A stretch of DNA of 64,000 bases from Amaranthus tricolor (lineage: Eukaryota > Streptophyta > Magnoliopsida > Caryophyllales > Amaranthaceae), in NCBI RefSeq assembly GCF_026212465.1, contig NC_080051.1, positions 15,247,904 to 15,311,903 of the forward strand, in the 5' to 3' direction. The notes below the pieces were generated by a model that ran no database searches, had not been told where the DNA came from, and saw nothing but the letters and a program-made list of their open reading frames with translations. Positions 41,813 to 54,200 of the stretch are shown in pieces; within the stretch, counting starts at the first letter, position 1; the number at the start of each line of letters is the position of its first letter. Position numbers and translations under genes: made by a program.

Positions 41813-44648
41813 TTTTTTTTTGAGATGAACCTGTTCATTAGCATAAATCGAGTTCAACCAAGATTTGAACACCTTGGGGGAAAGGGTCCAAACAAATCTT
41901 TTCATTAGTTAGACCAATGTCCCATCTAGCTATACAATGAGCTAACGTATTCCCACCCCTTCTAACATAGCTACATCCAAACTAGTAAAATCATTACATA
42001 ATAACGCAATATTATCCAGTAGTAAATCAATGGGAGCATAGCCATCATCTTCTTGTTCTATTGCTTTCACCACAACCATAGAATCACGCTCGAGCTACTC
42101 CTTAAAATAACCAAACCTTCTTGCTAATTCCACCCCAAACATGGCAGCATCACGCTCACTGACCTCAACACTCTAACTTGCAAGTGCACGACGAATACCA
42201 ACCACCAACAGCTTCCCGTTGTCATCACGAATGGCAACACCAAGTCCACGATGTGTGCAGTCCATAATATGAGCATCATAGTTATTGCGGAGGAATCCAA
42301 GACTAGTAGGAAAAAATATTTAGCTGTGGAAGAATGGCTACCTTCATCGAGTAAGAGTTATAACCAGCTACCATTTTATTAAAACTCGAAGCTGTCTTGA
42401 CCGGATCACCTACATCCCCCTCAAAAACTTGTTTATTGCGTACAAACCAAGCAGCCCACAATGTTGTGCATATAGTCAGAAACTCATCAGAAGAAGAGTG
42501 TTTATAAAGCCATTCAAGCATATCAGAGAAAGAGTCCCGTGGAGCATCCTCAAGCAGCCTTTTGTTAGAGTGGTGTTCCCGAATGTCCCAAGCTTTATAA
42601 CAATCACATACCGCATGAATAATAGATTCAGTATCATCGTGACACCTATCATACCGAGATGATGTAACACAGTGCCTTTGATATAGAACCCATTTAGTAG
42701 CTAACGATCCTTTACAAGCTCTCCATAGGAATTGTTTGAGCTTTGGAGGGGCTTGCAAACTCCTAAGAGTATTCCACATTTTCCTATTACGATCATCATT
42801 GGCTGCTCCTCTTTCAATAATTGGACCAAATAAATCTATCCAATACCCACTTTTCACAGTATACTCTCCATTCTTTGTGAGCCACCAATATTGTCTATCT
42901 ATAGGCCATTGAGCCGAGAAAGGAATAGATACAATCTTTGTTACTGTGTCATCATCAAAAAGCCACTGCAGAACCTCCAAATTCCATCTACCAGTAGTGT
43001 GATCAATCAGTTCAGAGACAGCCATTTCAAGCCTGTCTGGAATCCAAGAGCTTGGTGTTGTAAGACTTGTTCCTGTGGGAACCCACCTATCGTGCCCAAC
43101 ACTAATAGCAGTCCCATTGCCCACTCTCCATCCAAGACCCTCAATTAGAAGAGATTTTGTGCCCCATATACTCCTCTAAGTAAAGCTAGGATCATACCCC
43201 CTCGCGGCTTCAAGCACACAAGAGTGTTTAAAATAGCGAGCCTTTAAAACATTCAGCAGCAGCGAGTTTGCACCCTCTAAAAGTCTCCAAGCTTGTTTTG
43301 CTAGCAGGGCCACATTAAAACACCGTAAGTCTCAAAAACCCATGCCACCTCTCTGTTTTGGGAGACACATGTGACCCCAATTATGCCAGTGTATCTTCCT
43401 CTGGTCACCATTCGAACCCCACCAAAATTTTGCAAACATTGAATGGATATCATCAATAAAACCTTCCGGGAGCTTAAAAATACTCATCATATAATGGGAA
43501 TGGCTTGAATCACCGCTTTGATTAATATTTCTTTTCCCGCGTTGGATAAATATTTTTCTTTCCATCCACTAATCTTTTTTCAAATTCTGTCCTTCAAACA
43601 TGCAAAGATAGCTTTGTTAGAAACCCCCCCCCAACAATGGTGGGTAAGCCTAAATATTTCTCATGCCTATCTACTTCTTTGACACCGAGAAGATCAACAA
43701 TATCCTTCCGAAGCTGTTAACTAACACCTTTACTAAAAGAAACCTCCGTCTTGTCATAATTTACTTTTTGATCAGATACTCTTTCATAAATACTAATAAT
43801 ATTAGTCATCGCCGAGCACTCCTACACAAAGGCTTTAGCAAAAAGAATGCTATCATTAGCAAAGATAAGGTGAGATAAAATAGGTGATCCCCTGCAAATT
43901 TGAATTCCATGGATGTTCCTCCTATTAATGCCAGACACGATCAAGCGGGAAAAAGCTTCAGCACATATAATAAACAAGTAAGGGGATATTGGGTCTCCTT
44001 GACGCAACCCTCTAGATGGAACCACATTTTCGCAAACTTGCCCATTAATTTTAAAAGAAAAAGATACACTCGTAATGCAACTCATAATCCTTCTCACCCA
44101 TGTATCATTAAAGCCCATTCTAAGCATTACATGATCCAAAAAACACTATTCCACTCTATCGTAGGCCTTACTCATATCATGCTTAATAGCAAAAGTGTCC
44201 TTCCCCTTTCCACCCCTTCGCTTCATTTCGTGAAAAGCTTCAGAAGTAAGGAGAGCATTGTCTATTATCAAACGCTTAAGGATAAAAGCACTCTGATTTA
44301 TTGAAATAATGTTCCCCAAAAAACCTTTAAGCATGTTTGCCATTACCTTAGAAATGATTTTATAGACCACATTACAACAACTAATAGGACGATAATCAAC
44401 CATGGTCTTTGAGTCAGAACACTTAGGGATTAAAGAGATACAAGTTTTGTTAATATGATGTAAGTCAATATTTTTTTTTCTCCACCAAATTTTAACTAAA
44501 ACATTAACATCATCACCCACTACATCACAAAATTTTTGGAAAAATAAAGCATGAAAACCATCAATACCTGGCACTTTAGTTAGGTGCATTTGAAAAAGGG
44601 CAGACCGAATCTCATCTTTAAAAGGCTCCTCGCACAGCTGCAAGTTCA
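41813..44648 (-). mobile_element. 5'-truncated LINE (L1-type plant non-LTR retrotransposon)
   Basis: On the minus strand the element ends at a short poly-A (poly-T at 41813-41820 on the plus strand). It is flanked by TCTCATCAATTATC (41799-41812) and TCTCATCAGTTATC (44649-44662), a 14-bp target duplication with one transition. It keeps the reverse transcriptase, zinc-binding and RNase-H-like regions but has lost ORF1 and the endonuclease, as expected from incomplete reverse transcription. Confidence 0.92.
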
Positions 44649-44649
44649 T
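41830..44649 (-). pseudogene. LINE ORF2 remnant: reverse transcriptase, zf-RVT, RNase H-like
   Basis: The 44649-44146 part carries reverse transcriptase motifs: VPGIDGF, the ISLIPK segment, [16 protein letters not shown] and the box A aspartate in [10 protein letters not shown]. 44139-43822 continues with GLRQGDPISPYLF and the catalytic box, which reads FANDS instead of FADDS, so one catalytic aspartate is lost. 43565-43332 carries FWWGSNGDQRKIHWHNW. 43124-42303 is a 273-codon frame with the zinc-binding domain (YWWLTKNGEYTVKSGY, PPKLKQFLWRACKGSL). Beyond 42300 a decayed RNase-H-like segment (AIRDDNGKLLV, SERDAAMFGVELA) contains stop codons. Frameshifts separate the pieces. Confidence 0.9.
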
Positions 44650-44903
44650 CTCATCAGTTATCTAGTAATTAATAATTTCGTCTTAAACTTGTATTGTCTT
44701 ACTATTTGTCTTATTAATGTCATTTTTTCAGTGTTTTGTTTTCTTTTATAGGTATTTTTCAAGTTGATGATCTCATTGACCGCAACCTCCTTATCGTAAG
44801 AGGGTATATGTCACATACAATAAATAAGAGATATTTTGTCAACATAAGTGAGATTGACATTTAACGACGATTGATACATGGTTACCACCTGTGAAGTCTA
44901 CTA

Positions 44904-45331
44904 CTCCCTCCGTTCTCTAATGAAGTTCGCAAAAGGAATGTTCATAGGAATTATGAAAAATAGGATATTTTAGATAGTGAATATATTATTTAATTAAATA
45001 ATAAATTTGATTGGAAAAAAGTAGGAGACCACAATCATTAAAAAAATATTAAAAGAAAGTTAGTGGAAAAAATATGGGGACTACAACTAAGAAAAAATTA
45101 GTTTTATAAAGCTAATGGAAAACATGTGGGGACTATAAGGAATATTAAAATATTAAATTGAAGTTAGTGGAGGATATGTAGGTTACATAAACATTATAAA
45201 AATATTAAAGTAAGTATAAATAAGGTTATTTTTGTCCAAAATTTGTGATATAAATGGAAAGATTCTCTATGGACACAACAAATAAAACACCCAAAAAGAC
45301 AAATGAAAACTTCTTTAAGAAATAGAGTGAG
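44904..45331. mobile_element. Stowaway-like MITE
   Basis: CTCCCTCCGTTCTC follows TA (44902-44903). The right end AATAGAGTGAG precedes TA (45332-45333) and is a decayed inverted copy (CTCACTCTATT). The region just inside both ends, AATGAAG / CTTCTTT, also pairs. Non-coding. Confidence 0.65.
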
Positions 45332-45333
45332 TA

Positions 45334-46066
45334 TTTTATAACTAATTTGAAAGAATAATAACAAGAAAAATTTCGTATAGACTAATACCGACATACAAAG
45401 GTGTTATAAGAAAAAAGAATGTTGAATTGGAACTTAAAATGAATATTTACTAATTAATCAAATTATGTGTGATAGAATTAATATAATTATCTTATTCGAA
45501 TAAAGCGAGCCAAAAGTTAATGGAATTAGAATATCCATTGAAAAGGCTATTATTCTTGACGCCTTATTCTCATGAATAAATTAAGTACTATTAATGACTA
45601 TATCGATATGATGGAATTTCTCTAAAGTGTTGATGTAACTACACAATAATAATCAAGGAATGATGTCTTGTGATGGCTAATTAGTCCACTATACTTCATT
45701 ACTTTCACTAACCAAATCTTGCTCTCATAAATGCTTTATGCATGCATTCATATAGCTAATCTTATGAGTATATCACTATTTACGTACTTTGTACATATCA
45801 ATTTGCTTAATTGGTGGAATTATTTTCTTTTAATAATATTAAAAGTAAACTGAGGAAGGAAATAATTAATTAAAAATTAAATTCAGCACTTTACATCGCA
45901 AAAGTGATACTTGATTAAACAAAAACAAAAGAAGTTTCTCGGTAAAATCATGTTTTAAACAAGAATTTATACAACTTTTCAGCAAATTTAGAAATGAAAA
46001 CTTGATTTATCATCTTAATATTATACTTCATATATCTAGGATGACTAAAACTTATTATCTCTAATA
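45334..46066. other. AT-rich intergenic DNA
   Basis: No coding or structural signal was found. Confidence 0.4.
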
Positions 46067-46339
46067 CTCCCTCCGAACCAATTTAGATGTCCCATTTGCT
46101 TGGGCACGGTTATTAAGGATTGTGTGGGGTCCATTAAAAAGGGTAAATAGTAAAGGGTAAGTAAAAAAGGGTAAGTAGTGAAGGGTAGTTGGGTAAGTAA
46201 GGTACTTGGGGGTATATTCGTAATTACTTGTGTGAACTAAGGATATTTAGGTAAAAAAAATTGACAAAAATAGAAATGGGACAACTAAAAAGACTTTGTC
46301 AAATAAAAAAATGGGACAACTAAATTGATTCGGAGGGAG
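46067..46339. mobile_element. Stowaway MITE (273 bp)
   Basis: CTCCCTCCGAACCAATTTAG at the left is an inverted match to CTAAATTGATTCGGAGGGAG at the right, and each side is flanked by TA. CTCCCTCC ends with a TA duplication define plant Stowaway (Tc1/mariner-derived) MITEs. Inside there are repeated GGGTAAGTA motifs. Confidence 0.92.
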
Positions 46340-46341
46340 TA

Positions 46342-47322
46342 TTATAAAATCTCCTTAACGTTGGTAGCATAGTGATAGAGTAAATAGTTCATCTTTAATA
46401 AAAGAATAAACAAATGAGTCTACCATTAAATTGAAATAATAGATGTTACCATAAAATACGTATCCTATTCATCTTAGACCATCATTAAGATTTAAGAGTA
46501 CATAATAACATCATAATTTATAGGTAATCTTATATTACAAATTGTAGTATTAGTAAATATTTAATCATTAAAACATAATAAAAGATACTACTTTCACTAT
46601 TTACGAACATTTCTTTTCTTTCTTTAATTAAGAGCTTATTAACATCACTGAAACTGAGAGTCACTAAATATGGGTCCCACCCAGGAATCTAGATTTGTGC
46701 TGGTTCATACGTACACATTACACTACATTATTAATTTCAAGTTCATGGCCATCAATACAACTATACAAATTCATGCATAGTAATAGAGGAGAAAAGGTCT
46801 TGAGCTTTAAAAACCCTACACTTTAAGATGAGTTCACCAAAATTGGCAACCAAGTGACAAAACATTATCCCTTTCTCGGAATATTTATATGATTACAAGT
46901 ATAAAAACCCGAATGCGGAGATTTAAAAATTAAAATATTTAGAAAATAAAGATTTTAAGAATACAAATGCATGTATAAATTGTATTTATCAATTATATTT
47001 TTTTCATTGAAATGTGATAATTTTAACAAAAATTAAATGGTATTTAGAGAATAAAGAAACTGATGTGAACAATAATATAAGTATAAATAACAATTCATTT
47101 TAAGTACGCTGTAAATATTTTGTTAATAATAATAACAGTTCAAAAGATTTAAAGCATCTCTTTGTATACAACATTTAGTGTGATCGCAAATTTCACCATT
47201 CTTATCACATATTAATTATGCTCAACAATTCTAAAATTACTCAAGTATTTATACATGATAATAAGACTTATTGTTAATCATAAAGAAGCTATACTTATTC
47301 ATAGAAGTATAACATAATGTTA
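46342..47322. other. AT-rich intergenic DNA
   Basis: No gene, element end or repeat could be supported in this stretch. Confidence 0.4.
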
Positions 47323-48840
47323 TTTTTTTGGCAATTAAAAGAAATATATTAACTCTAAAAAACCTTTGTACGTACAACCTAGGCTACAAAAGGAAAAAAA
47401 ACACCCTTAAACACAAGAGAGAGGCACCAACTAGTCAACAAAGGCCAGCCATAACAACCCAATAGAAAATCTAAAAAAAAAATCAAACTACCCAACAATC
47501 GAAAACCAACAAATAACGAGAAGAATGATATGATAGCAAAACTCTACAAGGCAAGCCAAAAGGTCAACCATTTAGGGAAACTACAACTGTTGATAAATTA
47601 ATCATCAAAACCGCAGGAAAAAATTGAAATGATACTCAACCCACAAAAAAACTAGGTTGACAATCATAGCTACTAGCAGATTCACTCCATACCTCTTTTA
47701 CCCTTAGACTTCTTTTTTCTATTCACCTGGACCCATTCCTTCTCCTCTACAATAACGTCCTCACCCTGAGGTCTCCCACCAGCCATTCCATTAGTCATTA
47801 TCTGCTCAACAGTACCCTACTCAGGCACAACAGGCAAGACAATAGTGCTCTTCTAAATGGCCTTCACAGCGCGTCTGTCCTTGGTGGCCAGCCTACTCTC
47901 ATCATATATGCCCTATAACCTGACATTTTTGACAAAAGTGAGGCACCCACTAAATGAAGAACGCCTGATCATGAACGCAATCCTCCTCATCTTCTACCAG
48001 AATAGCCTTAAGAAAAGGCTTAGAAACATCAACCTCAATTGAGACCCGAGCGTAACTAACCTTGCTTTGGTTAGTAGTGCATTCATCCACAACAATAGGC
48101 ACCCCAAATAAGCTACCTATTCAACTTAAGGACTTAGCACCCCAGAATTTAGTAGAAAGGTTCAAGAACCTACCCACACAGACACGACATAAAGGATATC
48201 ACGTTTAAAATCAAAGTGTTCATCCTATTTCCTAATCAGCACAGGTTGTTTTCCAATCATCACATTCCCGCCCTTTTCATGATCAATTTGTCATTGCCTT
48301 CAGAACCATCCTTCACCAAAAAATATCCATCCTAGAGAATAGCTGAAAGGTGGTGTAACATCGGCCATTTAGCCTTAATGAACAAAGTGAAGAATGCTAG
48401 ATTAGGATTTATACCCAACAACAAACATAGCACATGAAAATGCCATTTCTTTTTTAACTTACCAACCTCATGCTTATCCACTACCACATGCATAATGCCA
48501 TTTGAAATAAAAGGAACGATAAAATTAAGAGTCATACCATTTGAAATCAAGGGGTTTTGAGTATTTGACAGCCAAGCAGGATTGGGCTCAACAAACGCCT
48601 CCACTGTGCATTAAGCAGCTCCATTTGAGACCAAAGGCAGCATTGTAGAAGCACCCGCCTGCCCAGCAACATTAGTTTGAGAGGCTGTCCTGTTCGAACC
48701 AACACCCGCAAGATCCACAAATAAAGTTAAACGCCTATCCTGGTTGGTCTCCCTATCCATCAATTCCATGATGGTTTTAAGCCTTTCAATCTCAACTTGG
48801 ACCACCGCTAGCTTAGAGGCTGTTGGTCTTTGGTCCTCAT
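47323..48840 (-). pseudogene. LINE ORF1 (DUF4283-type, gag-like) remnant
   Basis: On the minus strand, 48604-48332 encodes NGMTLNFIVPFISNG and KKKWHFHVLCLLLGINPNLAF, the pattern of the DUF4283 domain of plant L1 ORF1 proteins. Farther along (48180-47930) are ADECTTN/ISYARV-like segments (DECTTNQSKVSYARVSIEVD) and a FCQKCQVIGH knuckle. Several stop codons interrupt it. The 3' end resembles a LINE tail (ATATTTCTTTTAATTGCC then a poly-A, seen as poly-T at 47323-47329). ORF2 is absent, so this is a deleted copy. No target duplication was found. Confidence 0.75.
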
Positions 48841-49280
48841 CGATGACTTAAATAGTAGGAAATTTCAAACTACTTTTTAGCTATTTTTTAGTCGGAAAAT
48901 AATCAGAAAGCCTATTTCTTTTTCTGAATTTCATCCGAAAATGACAAAATTTTTTTAAAAAATTTTCGACCATTTTTTCTAGCTACCAATCTCTGATTAA
49001 AATGTTAGTGAAAAGCAATTTTTTTAAAATAAAACTCCACTACCTCGTATATTTTTATACTCAAATTAGAAACCAATTCTTCTCACACATGAAATTAACA
49101 AAGTTTTAAACATTTGGAACAATTGAGGTTCAAACCCCTGACTTCAGATAACAAGGATATCACTCAAACACTTTAAACACTAGGACACATGCTATTTAAT
49201 GATTCTTCTTGTGTTGTCTTTATACTTATTGACTCAAGACTCATATTCTAATGTTTTATACTAATTTAATATTTAGTACT
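48841..49280. other. AT-rich intergenic DNA
   Basis: No gene is supported. A GGTTCAAACCCC motif near 49130 resembles a tRNA B box but no tRNA fold surrounds it. Confidence 0.4.
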
Positions 49281-49282
49281 CC

Positions 49283-49371
<89 letters not shown>
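49281..49371. repeat. (AAT)n microsatellite, left half
   Basis: About 30 uninterrupted AAT repeats stop exactly at the left end of the LTR retrotransposon. The repeat resumes beyond that element's right end at 60295, so it was split by the insertion. Confidence 0.97.
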
Positions 49372-49373
<2 letters not shown>

Positions 49374-49942
49374 TTTCTGCTAGAAACTGTTAAATTTGTA
49401 AAAGGGACTTTAAGAGAAAAGTACCTTTAAATTAAGGGAAGTGAGATGATCTAACCACAATGAGTGGTGTACTTGCAATCACAAAGAAAGACTAAACCGG
49501 GGGCCGATGTCCCGAAAAGCCCTCTGATGCTTAAGTTAGATCGGAAGAAGTAAAATATAAGTGATAAGTGTAAGTATGAGTATGAGAGTAGAATTACGTA
49601 ACTCGATTTTGGTAGAAGAATGATCTATTTATAGGAGTTTCAGTATAAGAATTGTAACTGCTGGTTGGTTATCTCTATAGTGCTGTCTTATGGAGAGTAT
49701 GACCATGGAAGTGACATAGTGGCAACGGTTATTTGAGATAATGGGCGGTTACCCATGGAAGTGTCTTCAGTTAAAGTGAAAGTGGGAAACTGCTGCGTAA
49801 TGTCTGATTAGGATGAGCATGTGACTTTGATCATTGTAGCATTGATTTTAAAGGTCAATATTAACTTGTGCTTTTGGCCCATGACCCATTGACCAAGGGC
49901 ATTTTGGGTATTTTGAGTATATGGGATTTCTGATCCCCAACA
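49372..49942 (-). repeat. Left LTR (3' LTR in element orientation), 571 bp
   Basis: It runs from TGTTTCTGCTAG to GATCCCCAACA. From about 49548 onward it matches the right LTR at 57536-57613 plus 60017-60294 with scattered substitutions. A TATAAATAG box on the minus strand lies at about 49625-49633. Confidence 0.8.
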
Positions 49943-49957
49943 TTTGGCCCCACACAT
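49943..49957 (-). other. Probable polypurine tract
   Basis: Read on the minus strand, GTGTGGGGCCAAA directly precedes the LTR start TGTTGGGGATC. Position and purine content fit the plus-strand primer site of an LTR retrotransposon, though two cytosines interrupt it. Confidence 0.5.
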
Positions 49958-50209
49958 ATAGGAGAAGAGAGGATGCTCCTTATGAAAAATAATGTTGGTC
50001 TATATGCGGAAAGGCATGATTGGACCACTTTTCACAAAGATCAATTTACCTTGTCTAAGGCATCTTATTGTCTTGGATTTACCATATCTCGGACTTGCAA
50101 TGTCTCGAATTATCAATGTCTCAGATTTCAGAGACATGGCGTTAACAACAAAGTTAGATTGAACTTTAGACACTTAATTTCTTTATCCTAAGAAAGTCCG
50201 AGTTATATG

Positions 50210-50790
50210 TCCCGGATAGTTGTCAAGACTTGGTTGTATTTGGCCCCAACTCTAATGTTGGGCCAATAAGGGGGGCCCGACTTATCGAACTCTCGGACTA
50301 CTATCAAGACCTGGCTTGATTTGGCCCCAACTCTCTTGTTAGGCCAATAAAGGGGTCCGACTTATTGATGTCTCGGACCATTATCAAGACTTGGCTTGAT
50401 TTGGCCCCAACTCTCTCGTTGGGCCAATAAAGGGGTTCGACTTGTTGATGTCTCGGACCACTATCAAGACTTGGCTTGATTTGGCCCCAACTCTCTCTTG
50501 GACCAATAAGGGGGTCCGACTTGTTGATGTCTCGGACCACTATCAAGACTTGGCTTGATTTGGCCTCAAATCTCTTGTTGGGGTGATAAGGGGGTCCGAC
50601 TTGTTGATGTCTCGAACCACTATCAAGACTTGGCTTGATTTAGCCTTAACTTTCTTGTTGGGGTGATAAGGGGATCTGACTTGTTGATGTCTCATACCAC
50701 TATCAAGACTTGGCTTGATTTGGCCCCAACTCTGTTGTTGGGGTGATAAGGGGGTCCGACTAGTTGATGTCTCGGACCACTATTCAGACT
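50210..50790. repeat. Tandem array of seven ~80-bp units with GGTCCGA hairpins
   Basis: Units begin (TATCAAGAC) at about 50220, 50302, 50382, 50462, 50541, 50621 and 50701, with an eighth start at 50781. Each carries CTTGATTTGGCCCCAACTC, then GGGGTCCGACTTGTTGATG and TCTCGGACCAC. GGTCCGA and TCGGACC are inverted repeats separated by 12 bases, so every unit can form a small hairpin. The array lies between the left LTR and the start of the antisense ORF. Confidence 0.92.
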
Positions 50791-50859
50791 TTTCTTAATT
50801 TCATAATGAAGATGGACACTATTCTCGGGTTTTATAATGAAGATGAACAGTGTTTGTCA

Positions 50860-51290
50860 GAGCATTTATGGCATTATAAATGTTCATCTACCCAATCATT
50901 TTCAACACTTTTTCAAAAATCTTCTAGTGAGAGAAAATTTCAAACAATTTCTTCTTGAATTCTAGTGAGAGAAGCTCTGACGGTTGGCAATTTTCTGACA
51001 AATTTCATACTTGGTCAAGTTCATACCAGGTATGCTCTTAATTTTGCTTTTTCTCATACTTTTCTTGAAATTTTGTTTAATCTTCAATTAAATTCTGTTA
51101 ATCTTCAAACTGTTCTTGTTGATCTTCAAACTGTTCTTATTGATCTTCAAATAATTTGTTTGTATAGCCTTTGATCTTTATCTATCTAATATTCCCCAAT
51201 TTTTTTGTTGGAGTGCATTGACTTGTGAAATGGAGATCCCTTACATAAACAAACTGTGTAAAGAAATGCCCTAACTTCATTTAAATGTAG
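50860..51290 (+). promoter_or_regulatory. Possible promoter and leader of the antisense ORF
   Basis: GCATTATAAATGTTC holds a TATAAA box at 50875-50880. Downstream is a leader with a repeated TCTAGTGAGAGAA motif and a donor-like CATACCAG|GTATGCTC near 51029, then T-rich DNA with repeated GTT(A/G)ATCTTCAAACTGTTCTT motifs up to about 51150. This looks like a TATA promoter plus a 5' UTR intron driving the plus-strand ORF, but expression is unproven. Confidence 0.4.
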
Positions 51291-51292
51291 AC

Positions 51293-54200
51293 TTGGATAT
51301 TAAAACTTCTAAGAGGAAGAGAGTCGAATCTGATGAGTCGGATGATGATAGCCCTAGTTATCAAGTGACTCCGTATTATGAATCGATCTCGAGTGATGAC
51401 GAGTCCCATACTTCACCCATTTATCCCAAGAAAAAGCAAGTTATTTTCCCTTGGGAAGTCTCTTTAGTGTTTGTCCCAGGATAATTAAGAATTGATCCTA
51501 AAATTTTGGAGATGGTACATGTAGATAAAGGGAAGATGTCGGATGAAGAATGTTCTCCCAGCCGAGACAGTGCAGAAAATCCTCCATATCCATTTTATAT
51601 CCCAGATGGTGGGCCCTTAAACTATTTCATCGATCTTCCTACTATGATCCTATTGATAGTGATCAAAGAAGTATGGCGAGGAGATGGGGTTTGCTCGATG
51701 GCTACGATATTATTAAGCCCGGTTTATATGATACGGTTAGGTATCCTTCTCCCGGTTGTATAGCAGTGTATGACCCGCTCTTCGACGTAGGCATGAGGTT
51801 TCCTTTACATCCTTGTGCCCGAGAGGTTTTGGAAGTTTTGAGCATTACCGTTGCCGAATTGTACCCCAACGCTTGGGGGTGCATAAACGCTTTCATTTTA
51901 CTAAGTAGAATCATGGGTTTGAGGCCTAGTCTGATTGCACAGGAGATCTTTCAAGCTTGTTGGGGAATTGTTAAACATTCAAAAGGGATTCTAGACAAAA
52001 TTCAGATACTTGTATCACAGCCAAGGATGGAATTTCAAGATGGGCTATTACATTAACCCAAAGCTGGAGGAATTTAATAACTCGGTCCCATTCTATACTC
52101 AGGAAGAAGCCATAATCATTCGATATGCCAAAATGATGGTAGAACTAGTTCGAAAACTGATTTTTGTACAAAGGAATTGGATTCCCAATGGACTGGATTT
52201 CAAAAATGAACTCTTTTTGTCTGTGTATGACATTAGTTTGAAGGTCGATAAGAGTAAGTTTCCCAGGTTATCTTTTTCTTTCGTACTACGAGTTACCTTT
52301 CACTTCACCCTTTTTTTAGGAATTGCAAAGAGCGAATTGCATAATAGATACAAAGATCTGATGGCGAAGTTCACTGCTATGCGAGCTATGGCTGAAGCTT
52401 TGAAAGCAGCCAATCCATAACCTCCCCTGCCAAAGCCTCCGAAAGTGAGTATACTTGTTACAACTTAGTTTGAGTTTTTAATGATGCTGATGTGTTCTTC
52501 TTTTTACTCATAGGACTCTGCTACAGTCATGGATGGCATTGATGAGGCCCCGAGTCATGAGGAGGCTCGGGTGCTGTTGGAGAAGAGAAAGGAGATCCCT
52601 CCTCCTGACGAACTCACAAGTAGGTGTAATACTTGAAATTTTGGTCACCAAATCTAGTATCATTTCGGTAGAAAAAAAAAATATTTATTTGATTTATATT
52701 TGACTAATCGTAGGACTTGTTATTTGAGAAAATAAATATTTGGGTTGAATATATCTAACTCATTGTAGGATTCGTTGTTGGAGAAATATTTGGGTTGAAT
52801 ATGGAGAAAATTATACTATTTGGTTGAATCATAAAATAATTTATCGGGCCGAAATTTAATGTAAACTAAAAGATTGGGCTAATTTACCCTAACCTAATTA
52901 TCCTTTATAAATACACTTAAACCTAATTCCTTCGGATATCCTCCGCACATCCAATTATGTGCGAACCCTAATCCTTTCATCTCTCCGAGAAAACAATTTT
53001 TATTTCTTGTTGATTAGATGCAACAATAATACTTCTACTTTCTATCCAAGAACAAAGTTTCATTACAATTGTTATTATCATGCGGGGCCTACGCGAAACC
53101 TTTCTTTTGCATCTCCATTGTATAGAAGGTACATTTAGTATTTTTAATGTTATTTTCTAATGATTTGAAGACTAAATCTAGTATTTTAGTGGATGTAAGT
53201 TATATCTTGCAAGTTTAGAATTAATTTAGCATTAAACTAATTAATAATAATATGTTTAAGTCATGAGATCAAAATGATAAATTGATTAGCTTAAGAATTA
53301 ATGTCATAAGGGTTTTACGAAGTTAACCTATATAATATTATTTTTAAGTTTGATCATTAGGAAGAGATCATTATCGATATAATTTGGTTAAAGTGAGAGT
53401 TACGGATAAAGTAGTATATTCTGACCCAATTATTATAGGTGATTGATACATTGTTATTATCAGGTTGTGATTTTATAGAGGTGTTTACTTGGTGGATTGG
53501 TTAAATATAGGTAATTGGATTCCGACGACAAATATCGAGGAGAGTAGATTGTGGTCCCCTTCTAAAATGGTGTGACCACACTACATCTTTTTTTGTGTGT
53601 GTGATTTAATGATAATTTTATATTCTTTTGATAAAACTGATATGATGAGCATTTAATTGATTATTTGTGATACGGAGTGATGTTTAAAAGACCATGAGTC
53701 TATCCTCCATGATATTATATTGTGAGCAGGAGGCAATTGGGTCTCTGCTATGTTTTGAGGCGAGTTGCCATTCAGATATTGGCTAGCTTCACCCAAGAGA
53801 GACATAGTCTTAGAGTTATGGAGCATCCTCTTAACTAGATACTTAGTGCGCACGAAGGTCTAGAATTTGCTTTTCAAGCTTGTATGTGTTATTCTCTTCT
53901 CCTTGTTTATAAAAACATTCTTTAAATTCAAAATAATTGTTTTACGTGGATTGGATCTACTCGCTCAACCTTCCGTCTTTGACACTTTTCTGTTTTGGCT
54001 TTAGGTTGCAGGTAACTTACAGAATGCGTCAGACTACGACTATTAGTTACATTGAGAGTGTAAATTGAAATAAAAAAAAAAAAAGAAATCAAATCCTTTG
54101 ACAATTGGTAGATATCTCAATTGTTATAAGTAGGTGTTAAGTTTTGTGCTTGACTTTTCGGGTTAAATTCTGTTGGATTTGGGATGTAGTAATCCATTGA

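Noticed and set aside
49120..49200. tRNA gene or tRNA-derived SINE
   Set aside because: Only a B-box-like GGTTCAAACCCC is present; there is no A box at the right distance and no cloverleaf.
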